64,000 bases of DNA from NCBI RefSeq assembly GCF_009604455.1, contig NZ_WEGL01000006.1, positions 124,001-188,000 of the forward strand, in the 5' to 3' direction. The notes beneath the pieces are model-generated. The model made no database searches. It was not told where the DNA came from and worked only from the letters and a program-made list of their open reading frames with translations. The DNA comes from Streptomyces sp. RB17. GTDB lineage: Bacteria; Actinomycetota; Actinomycetes; Streptomycetales; Streptomycetaceae. The position numbers and the translations under genes are program-made. This document shows, one piece after another, positions 54,854 to 63,496 of this stretch. The first letter of the stretch is position 1. Every line of letters starts with the position of its first letter.

Positions 54854-57328
54854 TCAGTTCGGCGGGTCCGTCGTGGACTGCTCGGCCCAGATGATCTTCC
54901 CGCCGGGGACGAAGCGGGTTCCCCACCGCTCGGCGAACTGGGAGACCAGCAGCAGTCCGCGGCCGCCCTCGTCGGTGGTGCGCGGATGGCGCAGATGGGG
55001 CGCGGTGGCGCTGCCGTCGGAGACCTCGCAGATCAGGGCGTTGCGGTCCCGGATCAGCCGGAGCCGGACGGGGCCCTCCGCGTGCCGGATGGCATTGGTG
55101 ACCAGCTCGCTCACGACCAGTTCGGTGGTGAACGCCAGCTCCTCCAGCCCCCATTCGCCCAGCTGCCGGGCAGCCTCCTTGCGGGCGTCGGCGACCACGG
55201 CCGGGTCGGCGGCCAGGTCCCAGTCGGCGACCTGGTCGGCGCCGAGCAGCCTGGTGCGGGCCATCAGCAGGGCCACGTCGTCGTACGGCCGGGCCGGCAC
55301 CAGCGCGTCGACCACGGCCCGGCAGCGCGTGTCGAGCGTGGGGGCGCGCCGTTCCAGGACGCGGCGCAGCCGGTCGCGGTCCACGGCCTCGGCCCCGGCG
55401 CTGCCCGAGCCGTCTCCGTGGACCAGCAGCCCGTCGGTGTGCAGGGCCAGCGTGCTGCCCTCGGCCAGCGTCAGCTCGACCGCCTCGAACGGCGGGCCGC
55501 CCGCCCCGAGCGGCGGCCCCTGCGGCAGATCGACGAAGCTGACGTCGCCGTCGGGCAGGACGACGGCGGGCGCGGGATGGCCCGCGGCGGCCATCGTGCA
55601 CCGGCCGTTGACGGGGTCGTAGATGACGTACACACACCCCGACCCCACCGCCTGGATGCCGGCGGCCTCCGGGTCCTCGGGTCGGACGCCCTCTTCCCGG
55701 GCCATCCGCGCCACGAGGTCGTCGAGATGGGCGAGGACCTCCTCGGGCGGCAGATCGAGCGCCGCGAGGGTGTGCACGGCGGTGCGCAGCCGCCCCATGG
55801 CCGCCGCGGCGTCGATCCCGTGCCCCGGCACCTCGCCCACGATCAGGGCCACGCGCGCACCGGACAGCGGGATGATGTCGTACCAGTCGCCGCCGAGGCC
55901 GGTCAGCTCGTCGGCCGGCCGGTAGCAGGCGGCCACCTCGACCGCGTCCTGCTCGGGCAGCCGGCGCGGCAGCAGGCTGCGCTGCAGGACCAGGGCCGCG
56001 TCCCGTTCGCGGGTGTAGCGGCGGGCGTTGTCCACACAGACCGCCGCCCGGGACACCAGGTCCTCGGCGAGATTCAGGTCGTCCTCGTCGAAGGGGTCCT
56101 GACGGTGGCGCCGGAAGAAACTGGTGACGCCCATGGTGATGCCCCGGGCACGGATGGGCACGATCATCACGCTGTGCAGGCCCAGTTCCAGGAAGGTCGC
56201 CGCCCGGCCGCCCGGGATGTCGGTGGCCCACTCCGTGTCGAGCGGGTCGAGCCGTTCCTCGCGCCAGGACCGGCCCGTGGTCAGACTGCGGACCGGGGGC
56301 GACCCGGCGAGGTAGGTGGCCACCGCGCCGATCTCCACGACGGCTTCCGGGACCCCGGGGACCACCGACTGGTGCCCGGCCCGCCGCAGCGGCACCTCGT
56401 CCGTGTCGCGCACGGGTCCCGGCTCGGGCTCCGCGCCCCGCAGCACGGACTCCAGCAGGTCCACGCTGACGAAGTCGGCGAAGTCCTGCACGGCCACGTC
56501 GGCCAGTTCCTGCGCGGTCCGCACGATGTCCAGGGTGCGGCCGATCTGCTCGCCGGCCCGGTCGAGAAGGGCCAGCCGCCGTCGGGCGCGGTGCCGGTCG
56601 GAGATGTCGACGACGGTGTAGTAGACACCCATCGGATGGCCCTGCTCGTCGTCGAGACGGGTGAAGGACATCATGTGCGCCGTCTCCCGGAGCGGCGCGG
56701 ACCGTACCTGGCCCACGTGCTCGTAGCCGACGACGGGCCGGCCGGTCTCCAGCACCTGCCGCATCTGTTCCTCGATGCCCTCGGAGTCGAGTCCCGGCTG
56801 GATCTCCGCGAGCCGCCGCCCCAGCCGCTCCCCGGGGGAGCCGCCGCCGTACCGCTCCAGGGCCGCGTTCGACCAGACGCAGCGCAGATCGGTGTCCACG
56901 ATCGCGATGCCGATGGGGGAGTCGGTCACCATCTGCTCCAGCACCCCGCGGCTCATGTCCCAGCCGCGTTCCCCGGCCACGTCGGAGAGGAGAACCAGCC
57001 AGTGCGCCGCCCCGCCGGGTTCCATCGCCGGAGTGATCCGCACCATCACACGGATCGGCTGCCCGTCCTTGCGTCGCGCGGTCAGCAGGCCCGCCCAGCC
57101 GCCGTCCCTGCGGCACCGCTCGGCCAGCTCGGGCAGCCGCGCGGCGTCCTCGGCGGACAGCAGGCGGGTCACGTTGGTGCCCACCGCCTCGGCGGCCGTG
57201 TACTCCAGCAGGTGCTGGGCGCCCCGCGTCCAGCTGGTCACCACGCCCTGTGCGTCGAGCAGCAGGGGCGCGGCGTCGGCCACGTCGAACCGCCGCCCGC
57301 CGGCGTCCTGCTCCTCGTGAGTGCTCAC
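54854..57328 (-). CDS. PAS-PAS-GAF-PP2C phosphatase with HATPase domain
   Basis: This 824-residue signalling protein has PAS domains at about 20-120 and 150-265 (LEQMVTDSPIGIAIVDTDLR), a GAF domain at about 290-440, a SpoIIE/RsbU-type PP2C domain at about 460-680 (GGDWYDIIPLSGARVALIVGEVPGHG) and a C-terminal RsbW-like HATPase (LVVSELVTNAIRHAEG; GGRGLLLVSQFAERWG). At the metal site the usual GDVxGHG is Gly-Glu499-Val-Pro-Gly-His-Gly; HTDGLL and DDVALLMAR are kept. It probably regulates anti-sigma-factor antagonists, combining phosphatase and kinase-like ends. Confidence 0.93.
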   Translation of the reverse strand: MSTHEEQDAGGRRFDVADAAPLLLDAQGVVTSWTRGAQHLLEYTAAEAVGTNVTRLLSAEDAARLPELAERCRRDGGWAGLLTARRKDGQPIRVMVRITPAMEPGGAAHWLVLLSDVAGERGWDMSRGVLEQMVTDSPIGIAIVDTDLRCVWSNAALERYGGGSPGERLGRRLAEIQPGLDSEGIEEQMRQVLETGRPVVGYEHVGQVRSAPLRETAHMMSFTRLDDEQGHPMGVYYTVVDISDRHRARRRLALLDRAGEQIGRTLDIVRTAQELADVAVQDFADFVSVDLLESVLRGAEPEPGPVRDTDEVPLRRAGHQSVVPGVPEAVVEIGAVATYLAGSPPVRSLTTGRSWREERLDPLDTEWATDIPGGRAATFLELGLHSVMIVPIRARGITMGVTSFFRRHRQDPFDEDDLNLAEDLVSRAAVCVDNARRYTRERDAALVLQRSLLPRRLPEQDAVEVAACYRPADELTGLGGDWYDIIPLSGARVALIVGEVPGHGIDAAAAMGRLRTAVHTLAALDLPPEEVLAHLDDLVARMAREEGVRPEDPEAAGIQAVGSGCVYVIYDPVNGRCTMAAAGHPAPAVVLPDGDVSFVDLPQGPPLGAGGPPFEAVELTLAEGSTLALHTDGLLVHGDGSGSAGAEAVDRDRLRRVLERRAPTLDTRCRAVVDALVPARPYDDVALLMARTRLLGADQVADWDLAADPAVVADARKEAARQLGEWGLEELAFTTELVVSELVTNAIRHAEGPVRLRLIRDRNALICEVSDGSATAPHLRHPRTTDEGGRGLLLVSQFAERWGTRFVPGGKIIWAEQSTTDPPN

Positions 57329-57436
57329 GGCCGACCTCTCTGTAGCTGAGAGTGGTCTACCCCCTCATGGCTCAATCTTCACCCTTCGGGCGAACGAGCG
57401 GTCGGTGTGGGGCGGCCCGGCCGCCCCACACCTGCG

Positions 57437-58657
57437 TCACGACCCCAGCACCTTCTCCAGTGCCGTCAGCGCGGAGCGCAGCTCCTCCGCCGTGATGGTC
57501 AGCGGCGGTGCCAGCCGGATCGTGGAACCGTGGGTGTCCTTCACCAGGATCCCCTCCCGCATCAGCCGCTCGCTGATCTCGCGGCCGGTGCCGATCGCCG
57601 GGTCGATGTCGACGCCCGCCCAGAGCCCGCGCGACCGGAAGCCGACCACGCCCCGGCCGGCCAGCTCGGTCAGCCCGTCCCGCAGGAGCACGCCCAGCTC
57701 GGCGGCCCGGCGCTGGAACTCGCCGGTCTGAAGCAGTTCGACCACGGCCGTGCCGACCGCCGCCGCGAGCGGGTTGCCGCCGAACGTGGAGCCGTGCTCG
57801 CCCGGGTGCAGCACACCCAGCACCTCGCGCCGGGCGACCACCGCCGACACCGGCACGATCCCGCCCCCCAGTGCCTTGCCGAGCAGCAGCACGTCGGGTA
57901 CGACGTCCTCGTGCTCGACGGCGAAGGTGCGGCCGGTGCGGCCGAGGCCCGACTGGATCTCGTCCGCGATGAACAGGCAGCCCTTGCGGCGGGTCAGCTC
58001 CCGCACCCCGGCGAGATAGCCCTCGCTCGGGATGATCACGCCCGCCTCGCCCTGGATGGGCTCGATCAGCACCGCCGCCGTGGTCTCGTCGACGGCCTCC
58101 TCCAGCGCGGCCAGGTCGTCGTACGGCACGATCCTGAAGCCGGGTGTGAAGGGGCCGAAGCCCGCCCGGGCGGTCTCGTCCGTGGAGAAGCTGACGATGG
58201 TCGTCGTACGGCCGTGGAAGTTCTCCGCCGCGACCACGATCGTCGCCCGGTCGGCGGGGACGCCCTTCACGTCGTACGCCCACTTGCGGGCCACCTTGAT
58301 GCCGCTCTCCACCGCCTCGGCGCCGGTGTTCATCGGCAGCACCATGTCCAGGCCGGTCAGCTCCGCGAGCCGTTCGGCGAAGGAGGCCAGCCGGTCGTTG
58401 TGGAAGGCGCGGGAGGTCAGCGTCAGCTGGTCGAGCTGGCGGTGTGCGGCCTCGATCAGCGCGGGGTGCCGGTGGCCGAAGTTCAGGGCCGAGTACCCGG
58501 CGAGCATGTCCAGGTAGCGGTTGCCCTCGACGTCCTCCACCCAGGTGCCCTCGGCACGGGCGACCACCACCGGCAGCGGGTGGTAGTTGTGCGCGAGGAC
58601 CGGCTCCTCGGCCCGGATCAGGTCGTCGGACGTGCGCGTGCGCGCGGGTGCGGTCAT
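57437..58657 (-). CDS. rocD: Ornithine-oxo-acid transaminase
   Basis: This 406-residue class III aminotransferase transfers the delta-amino group of ornithine to 2-oxoglutarate, giving glutamate semialdehyde. VLPMNTGAEAVESGIKVARKW, IVSFSTDETARAGFGPFTPGF and LLLGKALGGGIVPVSA (PLP Lys) mark it. The start is the ATG at 58657, overlapping the ddaH stop by one base (TGATG). With ddaH and the Lrp gene it forms an arginine/ornithine catabolism block. Confidence 0.95.
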   Translation of the reverse strand: MTAPARTRTSDDLIRAEEPVLAHNYHPLPVVVARAEGTWVEDVEGNRYLDMLAGYSALNFGHRHPALIEAAHRQLDQLTLTSRAFHNDRLASFAERLAELTGLDMVLPMNTGAEAVESGIKVARKWAYDVKGVPADRATIVVAAENFHGRTTTIVSFSTDETARAGFGPFTPGFRIVPYDDLAALEEAVDETTAAVLIEPIQGEAGVIIPSEGYLAGVRELTRRKGCLFIADEIQSGLGRTGRTFAVEHEDVVPDVLLLGKALGGGIVPVSAVVARREVLGVLHPGEHGSTFGGNPLAAAVGTAVVELLQTGEFQRRAAELGVLLRDGLTELAGRGVVGFRSRGLWAGVDIDPAIGTGREISERLMREGILVKDTHGSTIRLAPPLTITAEELRSALTALEKVLGS

Positions 58658-59466
58658 CAGCGGATCTCCTGGGTGCAGCACTTGATGCCGCCGCCGGCCT
58701 TGTGGAACTCGGACAGGTCGACGGGGACGGGGGCGAAACCGTGGTCGGCCAGGCGCTCGGCGAGCGCCTCGGCCTGGGGGGCGATGAAGACGTTCCGGCC
58801 GTCGGACACGGAGTTCAGGCCGAACGCCATCGCGTCCTCTCGGGTGGCGAGCACCGCGTCCGGGTACAGCCGGCGCAGCACCTCCCGGCTGCCCGCCGAG
58901 AACGCTTCGGGGTAGTAGCAGATGTTGTCGTCGTCGAGGACGAACAGCGCCGTGTCCAGGTGGTAGAAGTACGGGTCCACCAGGGTCAGGCCGATCACCG
59001 GATGGCCGAGGAACTCCTGCGCCTCCCGGTGCGCCTCACGGGTGGTGCGGAACCCGGTGCCGGCGAGCACGTACCGGCCCGTCCACACCAGGTCGCCCTC
59101 GCCCTCGCTCACCGACTCCGGGCGGTACACGTCGTAGCCCGCGGCCTTGAACCAGGTGTCGTAGTGGAGCGACTCCGGGCGCCGCTCGGGCGCGTGGAAG
59201 AGGGAGCCGAAGACCCGGCCGCCGACCACGAACGCCGCGTTGGCGGCGAAGACCATGTCGGGCAGGCCGCGGACCGGCTCGACCGACTCCACGCTGTGAC
59301 CGTGGGTGCGGTAGGCGCTGATCAGGGCCTGCCACTGCTCCCGGGCGAGATCCACGTCGACGGGCTTGTCGGGGTGCATCCAGGGGTTGATCGCGTACTG
59401 CACGGCGAAGTGTCTGGGTTCGCAGACGAGAAAGCGCCGAGCACGCTGAACACGGCTTGGGGACAC
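58657..59466 (-). CDS. ddaH: Dimethylarginine dimethylaminohydrolase family protein
   Basis: This 269-residue amidinotransferase-fold enzyme hydrolyses methylated arginines (or arginine-like guanidines) to citrulline. It begins with GTG, preceded by GGAGGA at eight bases. LPDMVFAANAAFVVGGRV, the His segment LVDPYFYHLDTALFVLDDD and the catalytic Cys in AGGGIKCCTQEIR are visible. It is upstream of and overlaps rocD; both probably respond to the Lrp regulator. Confidence 0.93.
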   Translation of the reverse strand: MSPSRVQRARRFLVCEPRHFAVQYAINPWMHPDKPVDVDLAREQWQALISAYRTHGHSVESVEPVRGLPDMVFAANAAFVVGGRVFGSLFHAPERRPESLHYDTWFKAAGYDVYRPESVSEGEGDLVWTGRYVLAGTGFRTTREAHREAQEFLGHPVIGLTLVDPYFYHLDTALFVLDDDNICYYPEAFSAGSREVLRRLYPDAVLATREDAMAFGLNSVSDGRNVFIAPQAEALAERLADHGFAPVPVDLSEFHKAGGGIKCCTQEIR

Positions 59467-59511
59467 AGAGGGTTTCCTCCGCTTTGCGTTGTGTCACTGG
59501 GGGTGCACACC

Positions 59512-59568
59512 ACGGTAGAAAGGGAGGAGGACGGCCGACAAGAAACAAAAGCTGCGCAGATGCGCAGC
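59512..59568 (-). promoter_or_regulatory. ddaH promoter with Lrp-like palindrome
   Basis: GCTGCGCAGATGCGCAGC (59551-59568) has perfect 8-bp arms around GA. On the minus strand, -35-like TTGTCG (59541-59536) and -10-like TACCGT (59517-59512), 18 bases apart, follow directly, and further CTGCG or TGCGCA half-sites occur at about 59572 and 59604. An activator at this position would contact RNA polymerase. Confidence 0.55.
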
Positions 59569-59619
59569 ATCGCTGCGTTCTTCAGGCCTTATACGCACTA
59601 CTCCTGCGCATGGTCCCGG

Positions 59620-60105
59620 TCATTCCGGCGCGGCGTGGGTGGCACCGGCTTCCGGGCTCTCGGGGAGCAGGTGGGAGAGCACCATCACGCTGATCGTCTT
59701 CCGGATGAACGGCTCGACCCGGATCCGCTCCAGCACCTCCTCGAAGTGGTCCACGTCCCGCGCCCGCACGTGCAGCAGCGCGTCGGCGCCGCCGGTGACC
59801 GTCATGGCCGCCGTGATCTCCGGATGGTTGCGCACCACCTCCGCCAGCCGCCGGGGCGGGGCGGCGCCCTCGCAGTACACCTCGACGTACGCCTCGGTGC
59901 GCCAGCCGAGCGCCGAGGGCTTCACCGTCGCCGTGAACCCGGTGATCACCCCCGTCTCCCGCAGCCGGTCCACGCGCCGCTTGACCGCCGTCGCCGACAG
60001 TCCGATGTCCGCGCCGATCTCGGCGAAGCTGGTCCGGGCGTTCGCCATCAGCGCGGTGATGATCCGGCGGTCGAGGTCATCGAACGAGGTCGTCCTGCTG
60101 TTCAT
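59620..60105 (-). CDS. Lrp/AsnC family regulator (arginine/ornithine block)
   Basis: This 161-residue Lrp/AsnC regulator has an N-terminal helix-turn-helix (SFAEIGADIGLSATAVKRRVDRL) and a RAM domain with VTGGADALLHVRARDVDHFEEVL. It lies upstream of ddaH-rocD on the same strand, with a palindromic site between. It is inferred to sense an amino acid such as arginine or ornithine and to control ddaH-rocD. Confidence 0.93.
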   Translation of the reverse strand: MNSRTTSFDDLDRRIITALMANARTSFAEIGADIGLSATAVKRRVDRLRETGVITGFTATVKPSALGWRTEAYVEVYCEGAAPPRRLAEVVRNHPEITAAMTVTGGADALLHVRARDVDHFEEVLERIRVEPFIRKTISVMVLSHLLPESPEAGATHAAPE

Positions 60106-60142
60106 GCGGGAACTGTAGTCAGCGCGCGCCGGCCGGTCGTCC

Positions 60143-60310
60143 CTACGCCCGGGTGACGACCATGGCGAGCGTCAGCAACCCGAGCACCACCCATCCGAAC
60201 CACAGCCAGCCGTTGCTGCCGAGCGCGACCGTGTAGGCGGTCACGACGACGAGCCCGCCGACCGTGAGAGCCCCCATCGCCCTGGTGGAACCGTTCGTGG
60301 AACCGGGCAT
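60143..60310 (-). CDS. 55-residue membrane protein
   Basis: This short frame starts at the ATG at 60310 with GGAGGG seven bases upstream (MPGSTNGSTRAMGALTVGGL). It has two hydrophobic segments (ALTVGGLVVVTAYTVALGS and WLWFGWVVLGLLTLAMVV) and ends TRA. It has good codon bias. It is downstream of the CtaG-like gene by 70 bases and may be co-transcribed. Function is unknown; a small integral membrane protein. Confidence 0.8.
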   Translation of the reverse strand: MPGSTNGSTRAMGALTVGGLVVVTAYTVALGSNGWLWFGWVVLGLLTLAMVVTRA

Positions 60311-60380
60311 CGCGACACCCTCCTCATGGTCCGTCCTCGACCATGGTGCCCCCGATCCCGCCCGGAGGGGATGGCTCCGG

Positions 60381-61331
60381 CTAGCTCTCTCGCGCGTTCA
60401 GGGAGGCCAGATAGGCGTTGTACGCCTCCAGCTCCTTGTCGCCGTCCCGGTCCGCGGCCCGGTCCATGCGCTTGGCCTGCCGCTGCTCGGAGCTGTACCA
60501 CTGGAACAGCAGCGCGATCAGCACCAGCACGGACGGGACCTCGCTGAACGCCCAGGCGATGCCGCCGGCCGCGTTCTGGTCGGCCAGCGCGTCGATGCCG
60601 AGCGAGGCCGGTGGGTGCTGGAAGGTGTCCACCATCGGCGCCGACGCCATCATCAACGCGATGCCGAAGAACGCGTGGAACGGCATGCCCGCGAACAGCT
60701 CCAGCATCCGCATCACGTACCCCGGCCGGTACGGGCCCGGGTCGACGCCCATGATGGGCCAGAAGAACACCATGCCCACGGCGAAGAAATGCACCATCAT
60801 CGCGATGTGCCCGGTCTTCGACCCCATCAGGAAGTCGAACAGCGGGGTGAAGTACAGCACGTACAGGCTCGCGATGAACATCGGGATCGTGAACGCCGGG
60901 TGCGTCACGATCCGCATGTAGCGGCTGTGCAGCAGCGCCAGCAGCAGCTCGCGCGGGCCCTTGCGGCCCCGGCCGGCGGTCGGCAGCGCGCGCAGCGCCA
61001 GGGTGACGGGCGCGCCGAGCAGGATCAGGATCGGCGACAGCATGCTGATGATCATGTGCTGCACCATGTGCACGCTGAACATCACCATGCCGTAGTCGTT
61101 CAGCTTGGTGCACATCACCAGGGCGACGGTCAGCACACCGACGACGTACGACACGGTACGGCCGACCGACCACGCGTCCCCACGCCGCCGCAGCCGGACC
61201 ACACCCCAGCCGTACAGGGCGAGCCCCAGCAGGCAGGCGACGAGGAAGAACGGGTCAGCGGACCACTCCAGCCCCCGTCCCAGCGTGAACGGCGGCAGAT
61301 CCATCATCATGCCGTGTCCGCTGTGATCCAT
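60381..61331 (-). CDS. CtaG/caa3-type cytochrome oxidase assembly protein
   Basis: This 316-residue integral membrane protein of the caa3_CtaG family has about eight hydrophobic segments. The Met/His-rich opening MDHSGHGMMMDLPPFTLG and conserved membrane His (MVQHMIISMLSPILILLGAP, VHFFAVGMVFFWPIMGVDP, LELFAGMPFHAFFG) suggest copper handling for cytochrome oxidase assembly. The role in Streptomyces is inferred from the family. Confidence 0.92.
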   Translation of the reverse strand: MDHSGHGMMMDLPPFTLGRGLEWSADPFFLVACLLGLALYGWGVVRLRRRGDAWSVGRTVSYVVGVLTVALVMCTKLNDYGMVMFSVHMVQHMIISMLSPILILLGAPVTLALRALPTAGRGRKGPRELLLALLHSRYMRIVTHPAFTIPMFIASLYVLYFTPLFDFLMGSKTGHIAMMVHFFAVGMVFFWPIMGVDPGPYRPGYVMRMLELFAGMPFHAFFGIALMMASAPMVDTFQHPPASLGIDALADQNAAGGIAWAFSEVPSVLVLIALLFQWYSSEQRQAKRMDRAADRDGDKELEAYNAYLASLNARES

Positions 61332-61385
61332 CCGGCGGCTCCTGATTCGTGGGGGTTGTGCGAGTTGTCCGCCCCAAGACTAGAA

Positions 61386-61417
61386 CCGCCCCCGGTCACT
61401 GCCGTGACCGGGGGCGG
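61386..61417 (-). terminator. Perfect hairpin terminator after pfkA
   Basis: CCGCCCCCGGTCA and TGACCGGGGGCGG form a perfect 13-bp stem around a six-base loop. Reading the minus strand it is followed by TTCTAGTCTT. It is 16 bases past the pfkA stop. Confidence 0.85.
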
Positions 61418-61433
61418 GTTGTTCTCGGGTGAA

Positions 61434-62459
61434 CTACAGGACGCACTCCGCCTCGTCGTACCGCTCCACGGGGACGGTCTTCAGGGTCTCGACCGCCTCG
61501 GCCAGCGACACCATGACGATGTCGGTCCCGCGCAGCGCCGTCATCCGCCCGAACTCACCCCGGTGCACGGCCTCCACCGCATGCCACCCGAACCGCGTCG
61601 CGAGCACCCGGTCGTACGCCGTCGGCGTGCCACCCCGCTGCACATGCCCGAGGATCACCGGCCGCGCCTCCTTGCCGAGCCGGTGCTCCAGCTCGACCGA
61701 CAGCTGCCGGGCGATCCCGGCGAAGCGCTCGTGGCCGTAGATGTCCTTGCCGCCCTCGTCGAAGTCCATGGTGCCGGGCCGCGGCTTGGCACCCTCGGCC
61801 GCGACCACGATGGCGAACCGCTTGCCCGCCTCGAACCGCTCGCCGACCTTCCGCGTCAACTCGTCGATGTCGAAGGGCCGTTCCGGGACGACGATGGCGT
61901 GGGCGCCCGCCGCCATGCCGGAATGCAGGGCGATCCAGCCGGTGTGCCGGCCCATGACCTCCACGATCAGCACGCGCTGGTGCGACTCGGCGGTGGTCTT
62001 CAGCCGGTCCAGGGCCTCCGTCGCCACGGTCACGGCCGTGTCGAAACCGAAGGTGACGTCCGTGACGGCGATGTCGTTGTCGATGGTCTTGGGCACGCCC
62101 ACGATCGGCAGCCCACCGTCCGACAGCAGCCGGGCAGCCTTCAGCGTGCCCTCACCGCCGATCGGGATGATCGCGTCCAGGCCGAGTTCCTCGACATGCC
62201 CCTTGGCCCGCTCCACGCCGTCCCGCAGATGCTCCGGGCGGACCCGGGAGGAGCCGAGGATCGTGCCGCCGCGCGCCAGGATGCCGCCCACCGCGTCGAG
62301 GTCGAGCTTGAGATAGTCGCACTCCAGGAGGCCCTTCCAGCCGTCCCGGAAACCGATGACCTCGTCGCCGTGGTCGGCGACGGCACGGTGCACGACGGAC
62401 CGGATGACGGCGTTCAGGCCGGGGCAGTCGCCGCCGGACGTGAGGACACCAATGCGCAT
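61434..62459 (-). CDS. pfkA: 6-phosphofructokinase
   Basis: This 341-residue enzyme phosphorylates fructose 6-phosphate. The start is the ATG at 62459 (MRIGVLTSGGDCPGLNAVIRS split: SGGDCPGLNAVIR is the phosphate loop). IPIGGEGTLKAARLL has Gly at the residue that separates ATP (Gly) from PPi (Asp) enzymes, while PKTIDNDIAVTD has the Lys usual in PPi forms, the mixed actinobacterial group III pattern. It should use ATP. It is monocistronic, with a strong terminator. Confidence 0.96.
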   Translation of the reverse strand: MRIGVLTSGGDCPGLNAVIRSVVHRAVADHGDEVIGFRDGWKGLLECDYLKLDLDAVGGILARGGTILGSSRVRPEHLRDGVERAKGHVEELGLDAIIPIGGEGTLKAARLLSDGGLPIVGVPKTIDNDIAVTDVTFGFDTAVTVATEALDRLKTTAESHQRVLIVEVMGRHTGWIALHSGMAAGAHAIVVPERPFDIDELTRKVGERFEAGKRFAIVVAAEGAKPRPGTMDFDEGGKDIYGHERFAGIARQLSVELEHRLGKEARPVILGHVQRGGTPTAYDRVLATRFGWHAVEAVHRGEFGRMTALRGTDIVMVSLAEAVETLKTVPVERYDEAECVL

Positions 62460-62660
62460 AGCCCGAAATACCTTCTCAACGTGGGCCGGGTAACCGGACC
62501 ACGTTGTCCGGCGGATTCCCGGCCACCCTACCGGCGTGTGGGGGTGGCTCCGTAGCGGGCGTCCGCCTGCTGGACGCGCCCGCACATGTGAGCGGACGGG
62601 CCGTCAGGCGGGCCCGCTACGGGGTTGCCGCAAGACGCTGAGAAGTCCCTGACGTGACGC

Positions 62661-62762
62661 TCACGCAGGCCGCTGCGCAACTGTGCTCACGCAGGCTGCT
62701 GCGCAACGGTGGTCACGCAGGCTGCTGCGCAACGGTGGTCACGCAGGCTGCTGCGCAGCCGC
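62661..62762. repeat. 26-bp tandem repeat derived from the gatD 3' end
   Basis: TCACGCAGGCTGCTGCGCA plus 7 bases occurs at 62661, 62687, 62713 and 62739, exact 26-base spacing. Copies two and three are identical; copy one has about four changes. The fourth copy is the last six codons and stop of gatD (read on the minus strand). The array looks like tandem amplification of that end, so stop codons repeat downstream. Confidence 0.9.
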
Positions 62763-63467
62763 GATGCGCTCGTTGCGGAGCGCCTCGTACCAGCGGTCGT
62801 CGGTCGGCGGCAGCGCGTTGACGTCGAGCGCCAGCTTCAGCAGCAGGTCGGCGATCTGCGGGTTGCGGGCGAGCACCGGGCCGTGCATGTACGTGCCGAA
62901 GACGGTCCCGTTGTACGCGCCCTCCGTGCCGTCCCCGGTGCCGTTGCCCTTGCCGATCTTCACCTGCGCGAACGGGCGCGCGGTGCGGCCGAGGTGGGTG
63001 ACGCCCTGGTGGTTCTCGAAGCCGGTCAGCGGGGGGAGGCCCAGCTGCGGGTCGATGTCGGCGAGCACGTCACCCACGCACCGCTCGCCCTCGCCGCGCA
63101 CCGACACCACGTCGAGCAGGCCGAGGCCCGGCTCGCGCTGGCCGAGGTCGTTGATGAACTCGTGGCCGAGGATCTGGTAGCCGGCGCAGACGGAGAAGAC
63201 GATCGCGCCGTTCTCCACCGCCCGGTGCAGATGCCCGTCACGGCGCAGCCGCTCGGCAGCCAGCCGCTGCGGACGGTCCTCGCCGCCGCCGATCAGGTAG
63301 ATGTCGCCGGACGTCGGGATCGGCTGGTCGCTGCGCACGTCCAGCCGGGCCACGTCCAGGCCGCGCTGCCGCGCCCGCCGCTCCACGACGAGGGCGTTGC
63401 CCTGGTCGCCGTAGGTGCTCAGCAGGTCCGGGTAGATCCACACCAGCCGCAGTTGGTTGTCGCTCAT
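62739..63467 (-). CDS. gatD: Lipid II isoglutaminyl synthase, glutaminase subunit
   Basis: This 242-residue class I glutamine amidotransferase supplies ammonia for amidation of D-Glu of lipid II. The nucleophile Cys is in VFSVCAGYQILGHEF and the His in GTYMHGPVLARNP; YLIGGGEDRPQ is also typical. It lies 29 bases after murT, and the two form the MurT/GatD complex. The C-terminus (AAAQQPA) coincides with a repeat unit. Confidence 0.94.
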   Translation of the reverse strand: MSDNQLRLVWIYPDLLSTYGDQGNALVVERRARQRGLDVARLDVRSDQPIPTSGDIYLIGGGEDRPQRLAAERLRRDGHLHRAVENGAIVFSVCAGYQILGHEFINDLGQREPGLGLLDVVSVRGEGERCVGDVLADIDPQLGLPPLTGFENHQGVTHLGRTARPFAQVKIGKGNGTGDGTEGAYNGTVFGTYMHGPVLARNPQIADLLLKLALDVNALPPTDDRWYEALRNERIAAAQQPA

Positions 63468-63496
63468 GAGGTGATCGCCCTTCGAGGATCAGAAGA

